From positions 6,875,001 through 6,939,000 of the forward strand of contig NZ_CP147518.1 in assembly GCF_037201965.1 (NCBI RefSeq): a DNA stretch of 64,000 bases, written 5' to 3'. Position 1 is the stretch's first letter; every line of letters begins with the position of its first letter. The notes beneath the pieces were generated by a model. The model was not told where the DNA came from. It did not search any database and saw only the letters and a list, made by a program, of their open reading frames with translations. The DNA comes from Spirosoma sp. SC4-14 (GTDB taxonomy: Bacteria > Bacteroidota > Bacteroidia > Cytophagales > Spirosomataceae). This document shows positions 26,468-34,550 of the stretch, piece after piece. The position numbers and the translations under genes are program-made.

Positions 26468-27851
26468 ATTTTTTCTTCGCCAGTTCCAGCGCCTGCGTTG
26501 TTGTATAGTATTTAGCGATCATGTTAGGAACTTCCCAGGCAGGCATCTTGCCTTCTTTCAGGAATTGCAGGTATTTCTGCATCACCCGGCCAAAGTGCGC
26601 TTCATGCCCTTCTTTATATTTGTCAGGAATTACAACTTCCCAGCCTTTGGCAATTTTCTTTACATCGACACCCGGAAAATCCTTCTGGATAGCGGGCAAA
26701 ACGGTTTTCAGCGATGTTTCGAGCGATGTGTTGCCACCAGCAGGCTCGATGTAGAGCGTTGGCTTGTACTGCTGTTCGGCACCCTGACGAATGATCAGAT
26801 TGGCCTTGGTGCCGCGCATGATCGAATAGTGCGTGTCGCCACCGCCTTCGGGTGCTTTGTAGGCCCAGGTAACCGATACCTTCGCGTTGACGCCCCGAAG
26901 CTGGTAGTTGATTTCGCCGTTGCTATACACGCGCAGAGTGTTGCCATTGACTACATCTTTCTTCAGATAATCGGGGAAAGCATCCTGTTTGGTAATGGCC
27001 TTAAACTGATCGAGGCTCATATCGGTTGTCCACCGGCGGGCCGATGTCAGTTTAATGTCGTTCTGGTAGTCGATGGTTTGTTCAGGAAAGCATTCCCACT
27101 GTACCAGATCGACCAGATGCGTCGTAACATCAACAATCCCCTCGCCCTGCTGATCGACATCCATAAACCAGGCTGGCCGCGTCAGCACACTACCCGATAC
27201 GTTTTTGTAGAAATGGTGAACGCTCTCTTTCGTAACAGATGGATTGTCGGGCGTTCCTTTTTCCAGCGTACCAAACACATCGGCCTGCTGCGAAAAGGCC
27301 CGTTGTAGCATAGTCGTGATTTCGTACCGCTCCGTCATGATGTCGTAGAGCATCACCTTGTTTTTGTCGGCTTCGGTAAAGGCATCTTTCAGTTCATCGA
27401 ATTTAGCGGCACTAATCACCATTGGCTTATCGGCCAGCACATTAAATCCAGCCCCAATGGTTTTGTGAATGTAATCGGTTTTTAGCCGGTTATTACCCGC
27501 CATCACGACTACGTTGCCCGCTTTGTCGGCAATCATTTTATCGAAGAAATCGGGGCCTTTGTAGACCTCCTCTTTCCAGTGCGTCGGATCGTCGGGCCGG
27601 GTGTTATAGCCTTCAATTTTGTCCAGATAGAGTTGAAGATCAGGGCCATCTGGTGCGTACACATGCACCACCGAATCGACACCGTCGTACATCGTTTTCT
27701 GGACCAGAGCCGCATGGAAATGGCCCGGATCGAGCGTAATCAGGTGAATCATACCCTTTCCCGAATCTTCTCCGGCTTTTTTCTCCGACGACTGACAACC
27801 CGCAAGCAGGGCCGCCATAAACAAACTACCAACAGTAGGCAATAACTTCAT
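26466..27851 (-). CDS. Lipoprotein Gfo/Idh/MocA-family oxidoreductase
   Basis: 461 residues. Lipoprotein signal KLLPTVGSLFMAALLAGC with lipobox LLAGC, so anchored in a membrane outside the cytosol. The Rossmann part is less standard (HLITLDPGHFHAALVQKTMY) and belongs to the putative-oxidoreductase branch that starts with GHFHAALV. VLADKPMVIS holds the catalytic Lys. Later MDVDQQGEGIVDVTTHLVDL and TLYIEPAGG. Being a Sec lipoprotein with a nucleotide-type fold is unusual; cofactor loading outside the cell membrane would need explaining. It lies between two Tat-exported paralogues. Confidence 0.88.
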   Translation of the reverse strand: MKLLPTVGSLFMAALLAGCQSSEKKAGEDSGKGMIHLITLDPGHFHAALVQKTMYDGVDSVVHVYAPDGPDLQLYLDKIEGYNTRPDDPTHWKEEVYKGPDFFDKMIADKAGNVVVMAGNNRLKTDYIHKTIGAGFNVLADKPMVISAAKFDELKDAFTEADKNKVMLYDIMTERYEITTMLQRAFSQQADVFGTLEKGTPDNPSVTKESVHHFYKNVSGSVLTRPAWFMDVDQQGEGIVDVTTHLVDLVQWECFPEQTIDYQNDIKLTSARRWTTDMSLDQFKAITKQDAFPDYLKKDVVNGNTLRVYSNGEINYQLRGVNAKVSVTWAYKAPEGGGDTHYSIMRGTKANLIIRQGAEQQYKPTLYIEPAGGNTSLETSLKTVLPAIQKDFPGVDVKKIAKGWEVVIPDKYKEGHEAHFGRVMQKYLQFLKEGKMPAWEVPNMIAKYYTTTQALELAKKK

Positions 27852-27856
27852 TCTTA

Positions 27857-27990
27857 TTTTCGGTTTACAGTTTTCGGTTTATCGTTTATGGTTTACGGCA
27901 TTCGGTTTACAGTTTACGGTTGTGCTGCAATAGTAGGATGGGCACTTATAAGCGCAGCAACCGTAAACCGAATACTGTAAACCATAAACC
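27857..27990. repeat. Long inverted repeat of GGTTTAC words
   Basis: The left half contains CGGTTTACAG, TTATGGTTTACGG and CAGTTTACGGTTG. The right half (27950-27990) contains GCAACCGTAAACCG, CTGTAAACC and ATAAACC. The halves are nearly complementary over about 40 bases, with a central loop near 27925-27950. It fills the gap between two Gfo/Idh/MocA genes. Confidence 0.6.
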
Positions 27991-27992
27991 AC

Positions 27993-29411
27993 CTACCTCC
28001 CCTTCGCAGAGGCCAGCGCTTTAATGGCGTATTCGGGCCGTTGTGGGCGCGACAGGAGGGCGTTGGCTTCGGGATCGTTCTTGAACTGTTCCTTTTTCGG
28101 GTCCCAATATAGCTTACGATTCAGTTTCATGGCGGCATGATGGAGTAAACAGGCCGAGCATGACCGGTGGCCAACTTCGGCCGGGGCAATGGGCTGCTTG
28201 CGACTCACAATGCTTTCGAGCCAATTGCCATGATGTTCTTTGCTAACGGTTAAATGAACCTCGTTGGGACCAATAACGGAGGTAAGAATCTTCGGATCGC
28301 TGGCATCCAGCTTTTTAGCCGCATTCTGTTTCTCAATAGGGTCGCTGGCCGTTACCGACGCATCGCCCCGCGACACAAAAATCCAGCCTTCGGTGCCTTC
28401 GAACCGGATACCGTTCGCAATTTCGTTGGTAACGATCATGTGTACGCCGTTCTCATACATGGCTTCGGTACGGAAAATACCATGTACATCCCACAAACCG
28501 CTTTTTGGGAAATCGGCCTTACCCCAGATCTCGACTGGCCCCGTATATTCGGTGTTCATCGCCCAATGGGCCGAGTCGACGTGGTGCGCGCCCCAGCCGG
28601 TAATCATGCCTGCCCCAAACTGCTCGCAGCGCAACCAGCCCGGTCGGTCGTAGCCGACCTGTGGATGCACCCGCTTTTCGGTATAATACACCTCCGGCGT
28701 TGTCCCCAGCCACATATCGTAGTTCAGGTTTTGGGGAACCGGCATCTGTGGTTCCTCATCGCCCGATGGGTCGCCCGGCAAGCCCACATATACCGTTTTC
28801 AACTGACCAATCCGACCGTTGCGCACTAGTTCGGCCGCATACCGAAACTGCTCCGACGAACGCTGTTGACTGCCTACCTGCACAATCTGCCCCGACTGTT
28901 TCACGGCATCGGCCATCATGCGCCCTTCGGCAATGGTCAGCGAGGCAGGTTTCTGCATATATACATCCTTTTTCGCCCGAACCGCATCAACCACAATGGG
29001 TGCATGCCAATGGTCGGGTGTACTAACCAGAACGGCGTCAATATCTTTGTTACTCAATAGTTCGCGGTAGTCGGTATATACCCGAACGCCGTCGTACTCT
29101 TTACCGGTTTTCTTTGTATAATAGCCGTTTACCAGCTTTTTGGCATCGTTTGCACGGTTGCTGTCCAGGTCACAAACGGCCATAATCAGCGCATTGTCAT
29201 ACTGCCAGACGCCCGGCATATCGTGCCCCCGCGAAATGCGTCCGGTACCAATGGCACCGATATTAATTCGATTACTAGGCGCATTTTTGCCAAATACCGA
29301 AGCGGGTACAATTGTTGGAAAACCTCCCATAATCGTTGTAGTTAAGGCTCCCTGGACAGTCGTTTTCAGAAAACTGCGTCTCGACTCATCCACTACATTG
29401 TCTTTTTGCAT
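27993..29411 (-). CDS. Tat-exported Gfo/Idh/MocA-family oxidoreductase
   Basis: 472 residues. Tat-type signal with RRSFLKTTVQGALTTTIMGG. Rossmann fold RINIGAIGTGRISRGHDMPG and AVCDLDSNRANDAKKLV, then DAVLVSTPDHWHAPIVVDAV, and MQKPASLT at the EKP position: the catalytic Lys is kept but Glu is replaced by Gln. The long C-terminal domain contains GWGAHHVDSAHWAM. This subgroup (secreted, HWH motif) is common in Bacteroidota and planctomycetes glycan loci; known relatives act on sugar C3 or related oxidations, but the substrate here is unknown. It lies 81 bases downstream of the alpha-glucuronidase gene. Confidence 0.92.
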   Translation of the reverse strand: MQKDNVVDESRRSFLKTTVQGALTTTIMGGFPTIVPASVFGKNAPSNRINIGAIGTGRISRGHDMPGVWQYDNALIMAVCDLDSNRANDAKKLVNGYYTKKTGKEYDGVRVYTDYRELLSNKDIDAVLVSTPDHWHAPIVVDAVRAKKDVYMQKPASLTIAEGRMMADAVKQSGQIVQVGSQQRSSEQFRYAAELVRNGRIGQLKTVYVGLPGDPSGDEEPQMPVPQNLNYDMWLGTTPEVYYTEKRVHPQVGYDRPGWLRCEQFGAGMITGWGAHHVDSAHWAMNTEYTGPVEIWGKADFPKSGLWDVHGIFRTEAMYENGVHMIVTNEIANGIRFEGTEGWIFVSRGDASVTASDPIEKQNAAKKLDASDPKILTSVIGPNEVHLTVSKEHHGNWLESIVSRKQPIAPAEVGHRSCSACLLHHAAMKLNRKLYWDPKKEQFKNDPEANALLSRPQRPEYAIKALASAKGR

Positions 29412-29492
29412 GGTCCTTAAGGGTTTAGAGATCGTTATTAGTCAAAAGCTTTTTACACACTATATCTATCCATCTTACACACTGACTTTTCA

Positions 29493-31619
29493 TTAGCGCA
29501 TCAGGTATATGTGCACCAGTTGCTTCACGTCGTCCAGCGTTCGGTCGGGCTTTTTAAACGGCGCAGGAATAGGTTGCCGCGCATATTGTTGTAGATATAG
29601 CACCCAGGCATCGCGCCACCAGATCGCTTCTTTATGCTGCGTTGCCAGCCGACCAGCAACGTTAGCATAAGTCTCCGGGTCAACGGCTCCTTTCACCTGC
29701 ACCCACTGCTGCTGCATCCAGCCAACCGAATCAGCTCCGGTATAAAAATGCGTACACAACTCGTCCCACAAGGTTCGACCGGTAGCCAGTTTTTTGGTCC
29801 ATGGCACATGATGAAACCACAGCAGATAGGGCAACGGGCAGGTTTCTGGGTTATTCCACTTTTTCTGAACCTCTGGGCTATATTGCGCCAGTGCATTGCT
29901 TCCGGTTTGGGTTCGGTCGAAGCCGAGCCCGGTAGAGTCCGCGCGATGATAATATACGGCCGTCCAGTCGGGTCGGGGGCTTTTGTCCTGCCAGGGTTCG
30001 GGCGCAAAATGAACACCTGCCCATGGCCGCGAAAGGCCCATTGGCGTATTGTAGTTCACATAAATTTCCCGCGACCGGAGCATCAGATCTGTTATGCGCT
30101 TAACCGCCTGTGGATCGGTAGTCAGCGTCATGTTCACCCACTCGCGGGCAATCGCTTCCGATGATAACGTATGGTCCCATGCCAGCCGCCCAAAGGCATA
30201 CCAATTGGCCTGCGCCATCGGGTGCCCCGTCCAGTTGCGGTCAGAACCCGTGTTGGCAACACCGGCCATGGCGGTTATAGCATAGCCATGCAAGCTACCA
30301 TCCACGACCCGGGCAACAGACGAACCTTTACCCCCGGCATAGGTATCTGTCTCCAGACATTCTTTAAAAATGGGCGCTTCGTAGACCAGATGAGTGGCAA
30401 ACCCCAGGTACTCCTGCGTAATCTGAAATTCCATCGCCAGCGGTGTTTTGGGCATCTTGCCGAATAAGGGCGAAAATGGTTCGCGCGGCTGGAAGTCGAT
30501 AGGGCCATTTTTCACCTGAACGATCACTTTCGGGTCGAATTTGCCATCCAGATCACCAAACTCATCGAGGGCAGCCTTGAAGCGGTCGGCTTTCGGATCG
30601 GCTTTATACACAAAGGCTCGCCACAGCACAATGCCGTCGTAGGGTTTCAGTGCTTCGGCCAGCATATTGGCACCGTCGGCATGGTTTCGGCCGTAATCCT
30701 GCGGACCCGGTTCGCCTTCCGAATTCGCCTTGACCAGATAGCCTCCAAAATCGGGGATGAGCCTATAGATTTCTTTCGTCTTATCGGCCCACCATTTGCG
30801 AACGTCGGAATCGAGCGGGTCTGCCGTTTTTAGCCCACCAATCACTTTAGGTGCCGGGAAATAGACCGATAAATAGACACGAATGCCATACGGACGAAAG
30901 ACATTGGCCAGAGCGGCCACTTTCTGCAAATACTCGGCTGTGAGGAATCGGGCACTGGCATTGACGTTGTTTACAACCGTTCCGTTGATTCCCAATGAGG
31001 CATTGGCGCGAGCATAGTCGCGATAGCGAGGGTCTAGCCGCTCAGGAAGTTCGTACCATTTCCAGAGCGATTCACCCGCATAGCCGCGTTCGATGGTGCC
31101 GTTTGTATTGTCCCAATGATTCAGCATCCGATAGCGAACTTTCGGATTGCTGGTCAGCGATAGGGCATTGAGTGGCTGTAAGGTTTGAATATGACGCAAC
31201 AAGGCAAACGTGCCATATAGAACACCCGCATCGGTTTTGCTGGCCACTACAATGTTGCTGGCCCGGTTGGTAACCTGGTACCCTTCGGCATTCATGCTTT
31301 GCACCCCAGCATTGGAGCCGCTGGTTAGCACCACACCGCCCGTTCGGTTACCAGCACTGGCTATGATCGGCACGTTTTTGCCCAATAGCCCCTGTAAGCC
31401 CATCTGCAACTCTTCGGCAGCCGCTTTCAGTATCGGACTACTACTATTGAGCACTATAAACTGCGCCGATCGGGCGTAGGCCTCTCGCTTGCTGGCATCG
31501 CTGATCCGATCGTATTTAAGCCACAAGCGGTATCCATCATCGGGCAATGGTGGCTTAGCATAGCTGCTGATAACGATGAGCAGAAAAGACAGAAAGCCGA
31601 TAAGTTTTTTACAATGCAT
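29493..31619 (-). CDS. aguA: GH67 alpha-glucuronidase
   Basis: 708 residues, full length for GH67, with signal peptide (HCKKLIGFLSFLLIVISSYA). N-terminal domain: DDGYRLWLKYDRI and AAEELQMGLQGLLG. The TIM barrel carries RMLNHWDNTNGTIERGYAG, VNNVNASARFLTAEYLQKV, YLSVYFPAPKVIGGL and LVKANSEGEPGPQDYGRNHA, the last containing the conserved acid residue region. Late WAGVHFAPEPWQDKSPRPDW. The enzyme releases (4-O-methyl)-D-glucuronate from the non-reducing end of aldouronic acids made from glucuronoxylan. It stands next to CE15 and UxuA, so the pathway assignment is strong. Periplasmic location follows from the signal. Confidence 0.96.
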   Translation of the reverse strand: MHCKKLIGFLSFLLIVISSYAKPPLPDDGYRLWLKYDRISDASKREAYARSAQFIVLNSSSPILKAAAEELQMGLQGLLGKNVPIIASAGNRTGGVVLTSGSNAGVQSMNAEGYQVTNRASNIVVASKTDAGVLYGTFALLRHIQTLQPLNALSLTSNPKVRYRMLNHWDNTNGTIERGYAGESLWKWYELPERLDPRYRDYARANASLGINGTVVNNVNASARFLTAEYLQKVAALANVFRPYGIRVYLSVYFPAPKVIGGLKTADPLDSDVRKWWADKTKEIYRLIPDFGGYLVKANSEGEPGPQDYGRNHADGANMLAEALKPYDGIVLWRAFVYKADPKADRFKAALDEFGDLDGKFDPKVIVQVKNGPIDFQPREPFSPLFGKMPKTPLAMEFQITQEYLGFATHLVYEAPIFKECLETDTYAGGKGSSVARVVDGSLHGYAITAMAGVANTGSDRNWTGHPMAQANWYAFGRLAWDHTLSSEAIAREWVNMTLTTDPQAVKRITDLMLRSREIYVNYNTPMGLSRPWAGVHFAPEPWQDKSPRPDWTAVYYHRADSTGLGFDRTQTGSNALAQYSPEVQKKWNNPETCPLPYLLWFHHVPWTKKLATGRTLWDELCTHFYTGADSVGWMQQQWVQVKGAVDPETYANVAGRLATQHKEAIWWRDAWVLYLQQYARQPIPAPFKKPDRTLDDVKQLVHIYLMR

Positions 31620-31663
31620 ATTTTTAAAATATTAGTCCTGGTCGGTTAGCCATTAGTGTCTTC

Positions 31664-31704
31664 GCGCTACTCGTCCGCGCGATACAAGCGCGGACGAGTA
31701 GCGC
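31664..31704. repeat. 17-bp perfect inverted repeat (GCGCTACTCGTCCGCGC)
   Basis: Arms 31664-31680 and 31688-31704 with a 7-base loop, 19 bases after the stop of uxuA on the minus strand. Related words GTCCGCGATTGTATC and AGTAGCTAC occur at 22388-22415, so this is probably a dispersed repeat family that also works as a hairpin. Confidence 0.65.
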
Positions 31705-31722
31705 CGATCGGCAACCAAATGC

Positions 31723-32970
31723 CTACTTACCAATAACAAACGACCGCTGTGTGACAATACCTTCTGTTTCTTCCAACGATCGGACAATACCAAATTCCAG
31801 CCCCCGAATTTCGGCCAGCCCCCGCAACCGACCGACGGCCGAATAGCCGGGATATGTCTTTTTATGCAAGTCGTCGAGCATCTGGTGCCCATGATCAGGG
31901 CGCATCGGTATTGAAGTAACGCCAGTTCCCAGTTGAGCGCGTCGCTGCTGTTCGAGCACAATGGCTTTCACCACCGCATACATATCCACATCGCCCGCCA
32001 GGTGGTCGGCTTCATGAAAGTTCCAGGCAAAACCTTCGCGCTTTGTTGTGCGGAGATGAATAAAATGAATGCGGTTACCAAACCGCCGAATCATTCCCAC
32101 CAAATCATTGTCGGGGCGAATACCCAGCGAGCCAGTACAGAATGTGATTCCATTGGCAACTACATCGCAGGCCGCCATAAGTTGGGCCAGATCGGCTTCC
32201 GTACTGACTACACGGGGCAAACCCAGTAGTGGTCGGGGTGGATCGTCGGGGTGGATACACAGATTTACGCCCACTTCATCGGCCACGGGCGCTACCTGCC
32301 GAATAAAATGGTAAAGATTCTCACGCAGTTGCTGGTCGCCGATGGTAGCATAGTCGTCCAGTAGTTTCTGAAACGTTTCGAGCGAGAAAGCCTCCTCCGA
32401 CCCTGGTAAACCAAGCAGCACCACATTGGCCAGTTGCGCCACTTCGTCAGCCGTCATCTGGTTAAATTTCTTCCGGGCGACCTGGGCTACAGCAGGTTCG
32501 TAGTCGGTTTCGGCACCGGGCCGTTTCAGAATGCACAAATCAAACAGAGCAAAATCTTCCCAGACAAACCGCAGCGCCCGCGATCCATCCGGCATTTGGT
32601 AGGTCAGATTCGTCCGCGACCAGTCGAGCACCGGCATGAAATTATAACAAACCGTTTTGATGCCACAAGCCGCCAGATTCCGAATCGACTGCTTATAGTT
32701 TTCGATATACAAGTCTCGGCCCGGCCAACCTTTCTTAATATCTTCATGAACCGGCAGGCTTTCGACTACGGCCCAGTGCAGCGGACTATAACGATCATTA
32801 CTGGCTTCGACCAGTTGTTTACGTTCTTCGATAGCCTCGACCGGCCAGCGTTCGCCAACCGGAATCTGATGCAGGGCTGTAACAACACCCGTACAGCCTG
32901 CCTGCCGAATATCCATTAGCGACACCGGATCGTTCGGCCCGAACCAGCGCATCGTCTGCAGCATTCCCAT
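31723..32970 (-). CDS. uxuA: Mannonate dehydratase
   Basis: 415 residues, no signal peptide. UxuA motifs: MRWFGPNDPVSLMDIRQAG near the start, GCTGVVTALHQIPVG, GIKTVCYNFMPVLDWSRTNL, NLCIHPDDPPRPLLGLPRVV, ITFCTGSLGIRPDNDL, IHFIHLRTTKREG and MRPDHGHQM with metal-binding Cys/His/Asp. It dehydrates D-mannonate to 2-keto-3-deoxygluconate in the cytosol. Upstream steps would be a uronate isomerase (not in the window) and a fructuronate reductase (candidate SDR at 23343-24158). The length and motifs match the family closely. Confidence 0.96.
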   Translation of the reverse strand: MGMLQTMRWFGPNDPVSLMDIRQAGCTGVVTALHQIPVGERWPVEAIEERKQLVEASNDRYSPLHWAVVESLPVHEDIKKGWPGRDLYIENYKQSIRNLAACGIKTVCYNFMPVLDWSRTNLTYQMPDGSRALRFVWEDFALFDLCILKRPGAETDYEPAVAQVARKKFNQMTADEVAQLANVVLLGLPGSEEAFSLETFQKLLDDYATIGDQQLRENLYHFIRQVAPVADEVGVNLCIHPDDPPRPLLGLPRVVSTEADLAQLMAACDVVANGITFCTGSLGIRPDNDLVGMIRRFGNRIHFIHLRTTKREGFAWNFHEADHLAGDVDMYAVVKAIVLEQQRRAQLGTGVTSIPMRPDHGHQMLDDLHKKTYPGYSAVGRLRGLAEIRGLEFGIVRSLEETEGIVTQRSFVIGK

Positions 32971-32985
32971 GTATGTGTTTTTAAT

Positions 32986-33081
32986 GAGCGAAAGAGTGAA
33001 AGAGCGAAAAGCTTCGCATGAGTGCAGAATTAATACCGGGCGGAGCCTTTCACTCTTTCACTCTTTCACTCTTTCGCTCTT
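32986..33081. repeat. GAGCGAAAGAG repeat element, copy B
   Basis: Same design as 26381-26467: GAGCGAAAGAGTG words on the left, CACTCTTTC words on the right and a centre reading GCTTCGCAT then GTGCAGAATTAATACCGGG. It starts 16 bases upstream of the uxuA ATG (32970) and its right end overlaps the last codons of the CE15 gene at 33066. Confidence 0.7.
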
Positions 33082-34493
33082 TTAAACTCCCGTTCGGCGA
33101 ATTCCAGGAAAACCGGCCAGTCGGGTGCGTCGGTATGGCCGCCCTCGTGGTTTCGAAAAGCCACATCGCCCGCCATCACCGATTCGTCGGGTTTGGGCAT
33201 TTCGGTTGCGCTTATGCCTTTTTTACCCAGCAACGTATAAACCGGACTTGCGCCTACACAGGCCAGAAATTCGCCATGTGGGTCGGCCCACAAATCTTTA
33301 GTTCCTCCCGTAATGAAAATCGGGCGGGGTGCAACCAACGCAATCAGTTCATGCGCATCGACGGGCATGGTCTGCCAGTTACCGCCGTATTTCACGAAGT
33401 TTTCGGCCATCCAGTGGTATTCGCCCGAGCCCGCTACGTTGTCGATTGTTTCGCCATAATTGCGTTTTTCGAGCGAAGCCCCCATTGAGCCCGAACAACT
33501 GGCAAACACGATGGCCCAGCGCGGATCGGTAGCGCCAGCCAGCAGGGCAGTTTTCCCCCAGCGCGAATGCCCCTGAATACCGATCTGTTTGGGATTGATG
33601 GCTTTATCGGTTTCAAAATAATCCAGTGCCCTGCTGAGGCCCCAGCACCAGGCCGATAAAACGCCCCAGTCGTCGGGTTTGCGGTCTTTCCCTTCGTTAA
33701 CGAGGCCGATAATACCTTCGTGTAAGCCTGCTCCACTGTCTAGCTGAATCATGCCCGTATGGAAGGTAGCTACGGCCCACCCTTTGGCAATCACCCGATT
33801 AATGGTAAGCATCGGCGTTGGGAAAGCGCCCCATACCAGCACCATCAGCGGCACCGGCCCTTTCGCATTGGCGGGCACATACAGCGTCATGTTCACGCTC
33901 GGTTTAGCCTTTGGGTAATGGGAGTTATCGATATGACCGACAATTGTTTTACGGATGGCTTTACTACCCAGGGCCGTATCGGTAACCTCCGTAACTTCGA
34001 ACCGCACCTTTGGTGTATTTTTCGGCGTTTTACCATAAACGTCGGTCAGGAAATCGTTCAGAATTTCGGGCCGACGCTGTTTCCACCAGGTGCTGGCATC
34101 CTTTACGGGTTTGCCGTTTTTCAGTACCAGCGGATCGGGTAATGTGTAGCTGCTGGCCTTTGCTTCGTCGTAGTTCGTCCAATTGCCCCAGCCCGAACGA
34201 ACGTATGTATTTCCGGCTTCATCATACCAGTTAGTCGATCCTTCTTTCTGCTTAACATGAGCCGGACGTTTTGGGTCGTCGGCAGGTGCAGGCAATGCAG
34301 GCTGTTTCAGATGAAATTTAGCCATTACCTTCTCCCAGTCGGCCTGAGCCGCTGCCCGCATTTTATCCATATAAGCCCGGCGCTCTTCGGGCGACATTTT
34401 CATAAAATCGGGCGATTGAGCATGAGCTACATTGTCCAACAGCACAAAGCCCAGCAGCCAGCAAACGCAGTATAGTGAACGCAGTTTTTGCAT
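33066..34493 (-). CDS. CE15-like glucuronoyl methylesterase
   Basis: 475 residues with signal (QKLRSLYCVCWLLGFVLLDN..AHA). An alpha/beta-hydrolase with the CE15 nucleophile region GIQGHSRWGKTALLAGATD (Ser near residue 308), FASCSGSMGASLEKRNYGET, GSGEYHWMAENFVKYGGNW and VAPRPIFITGGTKDLWADP. CE15 enzymes split ester bonds between lignin alcohols and 4-O-methylglucuronate on xylan. The N-terminal 100 residues are an extra region (PEERRAYMDKMRAAAQADWEK). Its position directly before uxuA and aguA on the same strand supports glucuronoxylan side-chain processing. Acetylxylan esterase is a less likely alternative. Confidence 0.9.
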   Translation of the reverse strand: MQKLRSLYCVCWLLGFVLLDNVAHAQSPDFMKMSPEERRAYMDKMRAAAQADWEKVMAKFHLKQPALPAPADDPKRPAHVKQKEGSTNWYDEAGNTYVRSGWGNWTNYDEAKASSYTLPDPLVLKNGKPVKDASTWWKQRRPEILNDFLTDVYGKTPKNTPKVRFEVTEVTDTALGSKAIRKTIVGHIDNSHYPKAKPSVNMTLYVPANAKGPVPLMVLVWGAFPTPMLTINRVIAKGWAVATFHTGMIQLDSGAGLHEGIIGLVNEGKDRKPDDWGVLSAWCWGLSRALDYFETDKAINPKQIGIQGHSRWGKTALLAGATDPRWAIVFASCSGSMGASLEKRNYGETIDNVAGSGEYHWMAENFVKYGGNWQTMPVDAHELIALVAPRPIFITGGTKDLWADPHGEFLACVGASPVYTLLGKKGISATEMPKPDESVMAGDVAFRNHEGGHTDAPDWPVFLEFAEREFKRAKE

Positions 34494-34512
34494 AAGGTCG
34501 GAAGGTTGATTG

Positions 34513-34550
34513 GTGATTAGTCATTGGTTAATTCTAATGACTAATGACTA
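34513..34550. repeat. Imperfect inverted repeat of TAGTCATTGG words
   Basis: GATTAGTCATTGGTTA on the left faces TAATGACTAATGAC on the right, with a short loop. It sits between the dehydratase stop (34548) and the CE15 start (34493). Similar words (GTCATTAGG, AATGACCAATGAC) occur at 63336-63431. Confidence 0.5.

Noticed and set aside
26178..27308. 376-residue plus-strand open frame
   Set aside because: Antisense to two Gfo/Idh/MocA genes with clear motifs and passing through the repeat at 26381-26467; no recognisable domain.
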